7,422 bases of DNA from an uncultured Bacteroidales bacterium (GTDB lineage: Bacteria > Bacteroidota > Bacteroidia > Bacteroidales > Lentimicrobiaceae): the NCBI GenBank assembly GCA_937864935.1, contig CALMDN010000540.1, positions 1-7,422 on the forward strand. The letters are read 5' to 3'. Positions within the stretch are counted from its first letter, which is position 1, and each line of letters opens with the position of its first letter. Positions 4,290 to 7,422 of the stretch are shown here, in pieces. A program made the position numbers and the translations under genes. The notes beneath the pieces are model-generated. The model was not told the origin of the DNA, searched no databases, and worked only from the letters and a program-made list of their open reading frames with translations.

Positions 4290-6959
4290 ATGGTTATTGA
4301 GCCCTTCCGATATCCAAAATCACGCTTGATTTTGCTGTTTTTATGCCTTTTGATGCTTTTTCATCCGGCACTTTTGGGGCAAGTTATTATTCAAGGACAA
4401 ATCGCTGATCCTTCGGGGAATGCTATTCCCAGAATAAACATCCTGTTGTATGAAAAAGTATCTGATGTTGTTTTAGCTTATGCTATCAGTGACGAGGAAG
4501 GAAGATTTACTGTGAAGTTGAATTCAGGTACTGATAGTCTTAGGATTAAAGTCAGCTCTGTTAATTATAATGATGTAGTCAGGATTATATCCAATCAAAG
4601 TCAAAGCCTGAAATACACGTTGACAGAGGAGATTAAGGATATTGAGGGGGTAACTGTAATGGCATCTCCTATTCAGAAATGGGGAGATACTCTGAGCTAT
4701 CTGGTTCAATCATTTACCCGTCCTGAGGACAGATCAATCGAAGATGTTTTGAAACGTATGCCAGGAATTGCAGTAGAAAGTTCCGGGCAGATACTATACC
4801 AGGGTATGCCTATCAACAGGTTCTATGTTGAAGGGCTTGATTTGATGGAGGGTAGGTATTCCGTTGTGAGTAAAAATCTGCCAAAAACTGCTGTTACAGC
4901 AGTCGAAATTCTGGAGAACCATCAACCCCTGAGAATGCTTGAAGGGAAAGTTGAGTCCCGGCAAGCTGCTCTGAATCTTAAGATTAAAAGAGGTGTCACT
5001 ACTACAGGAACAGCACTTCTGGGAACAGGTTTTAAACCTTTTCTGAGAGATGTTAATTTAACACCCATGATTTTTACAAAAGAGTTTCAGTTCCTTACAT
5101 CATTTCAAACCAATAACACCGGGAATAACATATCACGGCAGATGGAAGTATATACACAAGAAGATATTGGCAGTTATGATGAGCGACCTAATGGTAAGGT
5201 TGAGTTCCTGAATGTGATCCCGGAAAACCCAGAAGAAATCAGTACTGACCGATACTTGAATAACAATGATTATCTATTGAACATCAATGGTTTAAAGCAG
5301 ATAGGGAAGAATTTGAATCTGAGATCAAATGTCTTCTATACCTCTGGTAATCAACAATCAACTACAAATGTTCTTCGTTCTTTTTATATACCTGATGACA
5401 CCCTCCAATTTACAGAACAATTTGATAATAAACTCTTTGCCGGTCTTTTATTCGCAAATTTCAGTATAAGCCGCAATGTGAGAAAGAATTATCTGCAGAA
5501 TGACCTGAAGATTCAACGAGCCTGGGGCACACAATCAGGATATGTATTTTCTGAGAATACGAATGTATTACAATCATTAACAAATCCTTTTAAAAACATT
5601 TCTAACGAATGCAGATTATACTATCCTATTGGAAAGCATATCTGGGAGTTTCATTCCCTGGTCTTCTTTGACCAGAATCAACACAGCCTGAAAGCAGAGC
5701 CAGGCCAGTTCGGAGAAGAGTTGAATAATGGCGAAACTTATGATCATGCGCTACAGGAAATTGATGTCAGAAGATTGCATATTGCCAATTCTGCTGGCTT
5801 GTTCTTTAATGCAGGTCATTGGAATTTTTCTCCCAAACTTGGTGTTATCTACCGTCAGCAAATCTTAGAGAGCAGTTTGTTTATCCGGGAAATCAACGGC
5901 GAATCTTTTCTGGGCCCTGAAGCTTCCAATCATGTAACAACTTGTGGGACTCAGTCGTACTTACTCACCGATATTGAGTACAAAACTGAAAAATTGAAGT
6001 TAAAAGGCACTTTCTCCCTAAGCGCACAAAAGGCAGATTTATCCGAAGAAAATCCGGAAAATGTTCAATCGCTGACCAAACTGTTACACAGTAACCGCGT
6101 TTCACTGGATTACAGGATACATAGCTTCTGGCGAATATTGGCTTACTGGGAAAACAAACTAAGGCTCAATGACGTTGAAGAGAGCTATAGCGGATACATT
6201 TTAAACAATTTCAGAAGTCTGAGTAAAAATGTTGTTCCCCTTTCTACGAAAAAAATGCAACGTTTCTATTCCCGCATCGAACACCGGAATCAGATTACTT
6301 CTTTGTTCAATACACTCATTTATGTTTATTCGATTAACCAATCAAATAATACAATCAATAACCTGGTTAATGATGATGACGGATCATTTGTTTCAACAAA
6401 TATCAGCAGTCCGGCATTTAGCAAAACACACTTTTCCCAGGTTTACTCGAGTAAATATATGTCGTTCATGAAAACAACCCTTAGTTTGCGTGCGAGTCTG
6501 GCACTTAAGCAAGGTCAATCACTGGTGAATGGCAAAGTTATTAAAACAATAAACCGTATTATTTCTATTGATCCGAAAATTTCTATCCATCTGACCCCAT
6601 GGATGAATCTGGATTATAGCGTCGGATATAACGAAATCATGACTTTTATAGGAAAAGAAAACAAAAACCAAATCAGGTTAACGAAGTACAATATCAACTT
6701 TTTCTGGTTTCCGGCGAAAAATCAGCTCATTAGTCTTACTGCTGATTCCTACAGTCGTAGCGCAAAAAGCGATTTTTTTGTTGATGTTTTATACAGGTAT
6801 ACAATTACCAGGCACAAAATTGATTTAGAGATAAAATGCACCAATATTTTTAATTCGGAAACATATACATCCTATCTTTCGAATGATTTTTCAGTCTGGG
6901 AGTCAACAATTATTGTCCGTCCTTTCCAGACTTTACTTTCTTTCAGATTCAACTTTTAA
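4290..6959 (+). CDS. outer-membrane beta-barrel protein with carboxypeptidase-regulatory-like domain and plug-like domain
   Basis: An 889-residue outer-membrane protein of the TonB-dependent-receptor-like class usually found beside GLPGLI proteins. It has a signal peptide at about 1-30 (SRLILLFLCLLMLFHPALLG, cleavage before Q31). A carboxypeptidase-regulatory-like beta-sandwich follows at about 32-112 (GQIADPSGNAIPRINILL, then AISDEEGRFTVKL). A short TonB-box-like VTVMAS sits at 121-126, then a plug-type region at about 130-235 with GDTLSY, IEDVLKRMPGIAVESSGQI, INRFYVEGLDL, ENHQPLRML and AALNLKIKRG. Residues from about 240 to the end are beta-barrel strands ending TLLSFRFNF with a terminal aromatic residue, the outer-membrane assembly signature. 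No SusD partner is encoded, so it is not a glycan-uptake pair of the Sus type. Substrate unknown. Candidates are uptake or export of a peptide, a metal complex or another small molecule. TonB-dependence is inferred from fold, not shown. Length is normal and I see no frame break. Confidence 0.9.
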   Translation: MVIEPFRYPKSRLILLFLCLLMLFHPALLGQVIIQGQIADPSGNAIPRINILLYEKVSDVVLAYAISDEEGRFTVKLNSGTDSLRIKVSSVNYNDVVRIISNQSQSLKYTLTEEIKDIEGVTVMASPIQKWGDTLSYLVQSFTRPEDRSIEDVLKRMPGIAVESSGQILYQGMPINRFYVEGLDLMEGRYSVVSKNLPKTAVTAVEILENHQPLRMLEGKVESRQAALNLKIKRGVTTTGTALLGTGFKPFLRDVNLTPMIFTKEFQFLTSFQTNNTGNNISRQMEVYTQEDIGSYDERPNGKVEFLNVIPENPEEISTDRYLNNNDYLLNINGLKQIGKNLNLRSNVFYTSGNQQSTTNVLRSFYIPDDTLQFTEQFDNKLFAGLLFANFSISRNVRKNYLQNDLKIQRAWGTQSGYVFSENTNVLQSLTNPFKNISNECRLYYPIGKHIWEFHSLVFFDQNQHSLKAEPGQFGEELNNGETYDHALQEIDVRRLHIANSAGLFFNAGHWNFSPKLGVIYRQQILESSLFIREINGESFLGPEASNHVTTCGTQSYLLTDIEYKTEKLKLKGTFSLSAQKADLSEENPENVQSLTKLLHSNRVSLDYRIHSFWRILAYWENKLRLNDVEESYSGYILNNFRSLSKNVVPLSTKKMQRFYSRIEHRNQITSLFNTLIYVYSINQSNNTINNLVNDDDGSFVSTNISSPAFSKTHFSQVYSSKYMSFMKTTLSLRASLALKQGQSLVNGKVIKTINRIISIDPKISIHLTPWMNLDYSVGYNEIMTFIGKENKNQIRLTKYNINFFWFPAKNQLISLTADSYSRSAKSDFFVDVLYRYTITRHKIDLEIKCTNIFNSETYTSYLSNDFSVWESTIIVRPFQTLLSFRFNF

Positions 6960-7177
6960 CAACCCTGAAATTCATCCGCTTACTATATTATACTGAAAAA
7001 AACTGTGTGTCTGACTTAATGATTGACCTGAAGAAACATATCAGGCATTACCGGTTGCCGATACATATAAACATGTGGGATTCCTTTCTGAAATCCGGAC
7101 CCGGTCAGCAGCCCCCCGGCGTACCCTCACGATCCGGTTTCAACACAATGAATCGGCAAGGGGTGCGACATTTACAC

Positions 7178-7185
7178 TATCTTTG
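7178..7185 (+). promoter_or_regulatory. hflX promoter, -7 box
   Basis: TATCTTTG is an exact match to TAnnTTTG and lies 26 bases before the hflX start codon, implying a leader of about 20 bases. No -33 TTG is evident at the expected distance. Together with the return to higher GC around 7080, this suggests hflX is transcribed on its own and not from the accessory genes upstream. Confidence 0.5.
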
Positions 7186-7211
7186 CCGCACCAATTCATG
7201 CATCTTACTGA

Positions 7212-7422
7212 ATGATTGACCATTCCCCCATCACTGAAACTGCTGTACTTGTCGGCCTGATCACCGGCCGGCAGGATGAAAACCGGGTAAAAGAGACCCT
7301 GGCTGAACTCGATTTCCTGCTGGAAACGGCCGGCGGTGAAGCACGCAAAACCTTTGTGCAGAAACTCGAACGGCCCGACTCACGCACCTTTGTCGGATCG
7401 GGCAAGCTGGAAGAGATCAACG
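7212..7422 (+). CDS. hflX: ribosome-associated GTPase HflX, N-terminus only
   Basis: The first 70 codons of HflX, a GTPase that binds the 50S subunit and splits stalled ribosomes under stress. The visible part is the family-specific N-terminal domain: TAVLVGLITGRQDENRVKETL at 10-30, LDFLLETAGGEARKTFVQK at 33-51, then RPDSRTFVGSGKLEEIN at 54-70, where the TFVGSGKLEEI block is highly characteristic. The G domain lies beyond the window edge. The ATG at 7212 is chosen because family similarity begins within a few residues of it and the -7 box ends 26 bases before. GC-rich codon use resembles asnS and the DAHP synthase gene, unlike the AT-rich genes between. Confidence 0.93.
   Translation, partial: MIDHSPITETAVLVGLITGRQDENRVKETLAELDFLLETAGGEARKTFVQKLERPDSRTFVGSGKLEEIN

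Noticed and set aside
4290..6959. SusC-type glycan transporter
   Set aside because: No SusD-like gene is adjacent, and the plug region wording (EDVLKRMPGIAVESSGQI, INRFYVEGLDL) matches the barrel subfamily that accompanies GLPGLI proteins instead.
7007..7219. Plus-strand frame of 70 codons ending inside the hflX start
   Set aside because: Uses a non-ATG start, contains the predicted hflX promoter, overlaps hflX by eight bases and resembles no known protein.

Overview
The window looks like a chromosomal segment from a member of the Bacteroidota. Three things point there: a GLPGLI-family exported protein next to an outer-membrane barrel with a carboxypeptidase-regulatory-like domain, a DAHP synthase with a C-terminal chorismate mutase, and TAnnTTTG-type -7 promoter boxes in front of the housekeeping genes. 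I cannot place it below phylum level.

Layout. (1) Positions 1-1147, minus strand: most of asparaginyl-tRNA synthetase (asnS); its C-terminus lies beyond the window edge. (2) Positions 1148-1526: a divergent promoter region serving asnS (leftward) and the aromatic-pathway gene (rightward). (3) Positions 1527-2603, plus: bifunctional DAHP synthase/chorismate mutase, first committed step of the shikimate pathway fused to the branch-point enzyme for Phe/Tyr. (4) Positions 2604-3174: an AT-rich, apparently gene-free stretch with a TA microsatellite, a bipartite inverted repeat and several smaller stem-loops. (5) Positions 3175-6959, plus: an AT-rich accessory block. It holds a 67-residue secreted peptide precursor with six cysteines, a perfect 19-bp hairpin terminator, a GLPGLI-family exported protein, and, one base later, an 889-residue outer-membrane beta-barrel with plug-like domain. 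(6) Positions 7212-7422, plus: the N-terminus of the GTPase HflX behind its own -7 box.

How the genes relate. The flanking genes (asnS, DAHP synthase-chorismate mutase, hflX) are GC-richer housekeeping genes. The accessory block between them is visibly more AT-rich and reads as a separate unit, possibly acquired. All three of its proteins carry export signals. The last two are almost certainly co-transcribed and translationally coupled. The terminator straight after the peptide gene would allow the peptide to be made in excess over the two envelope proteins through partial read-through. The most interesting hypothesis here is that the Cys-rich peptide is the cargo, ligand or partner of the GLPGLI/outer-membrane-barrel pair. 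This is inferred from gene order and export signals only.
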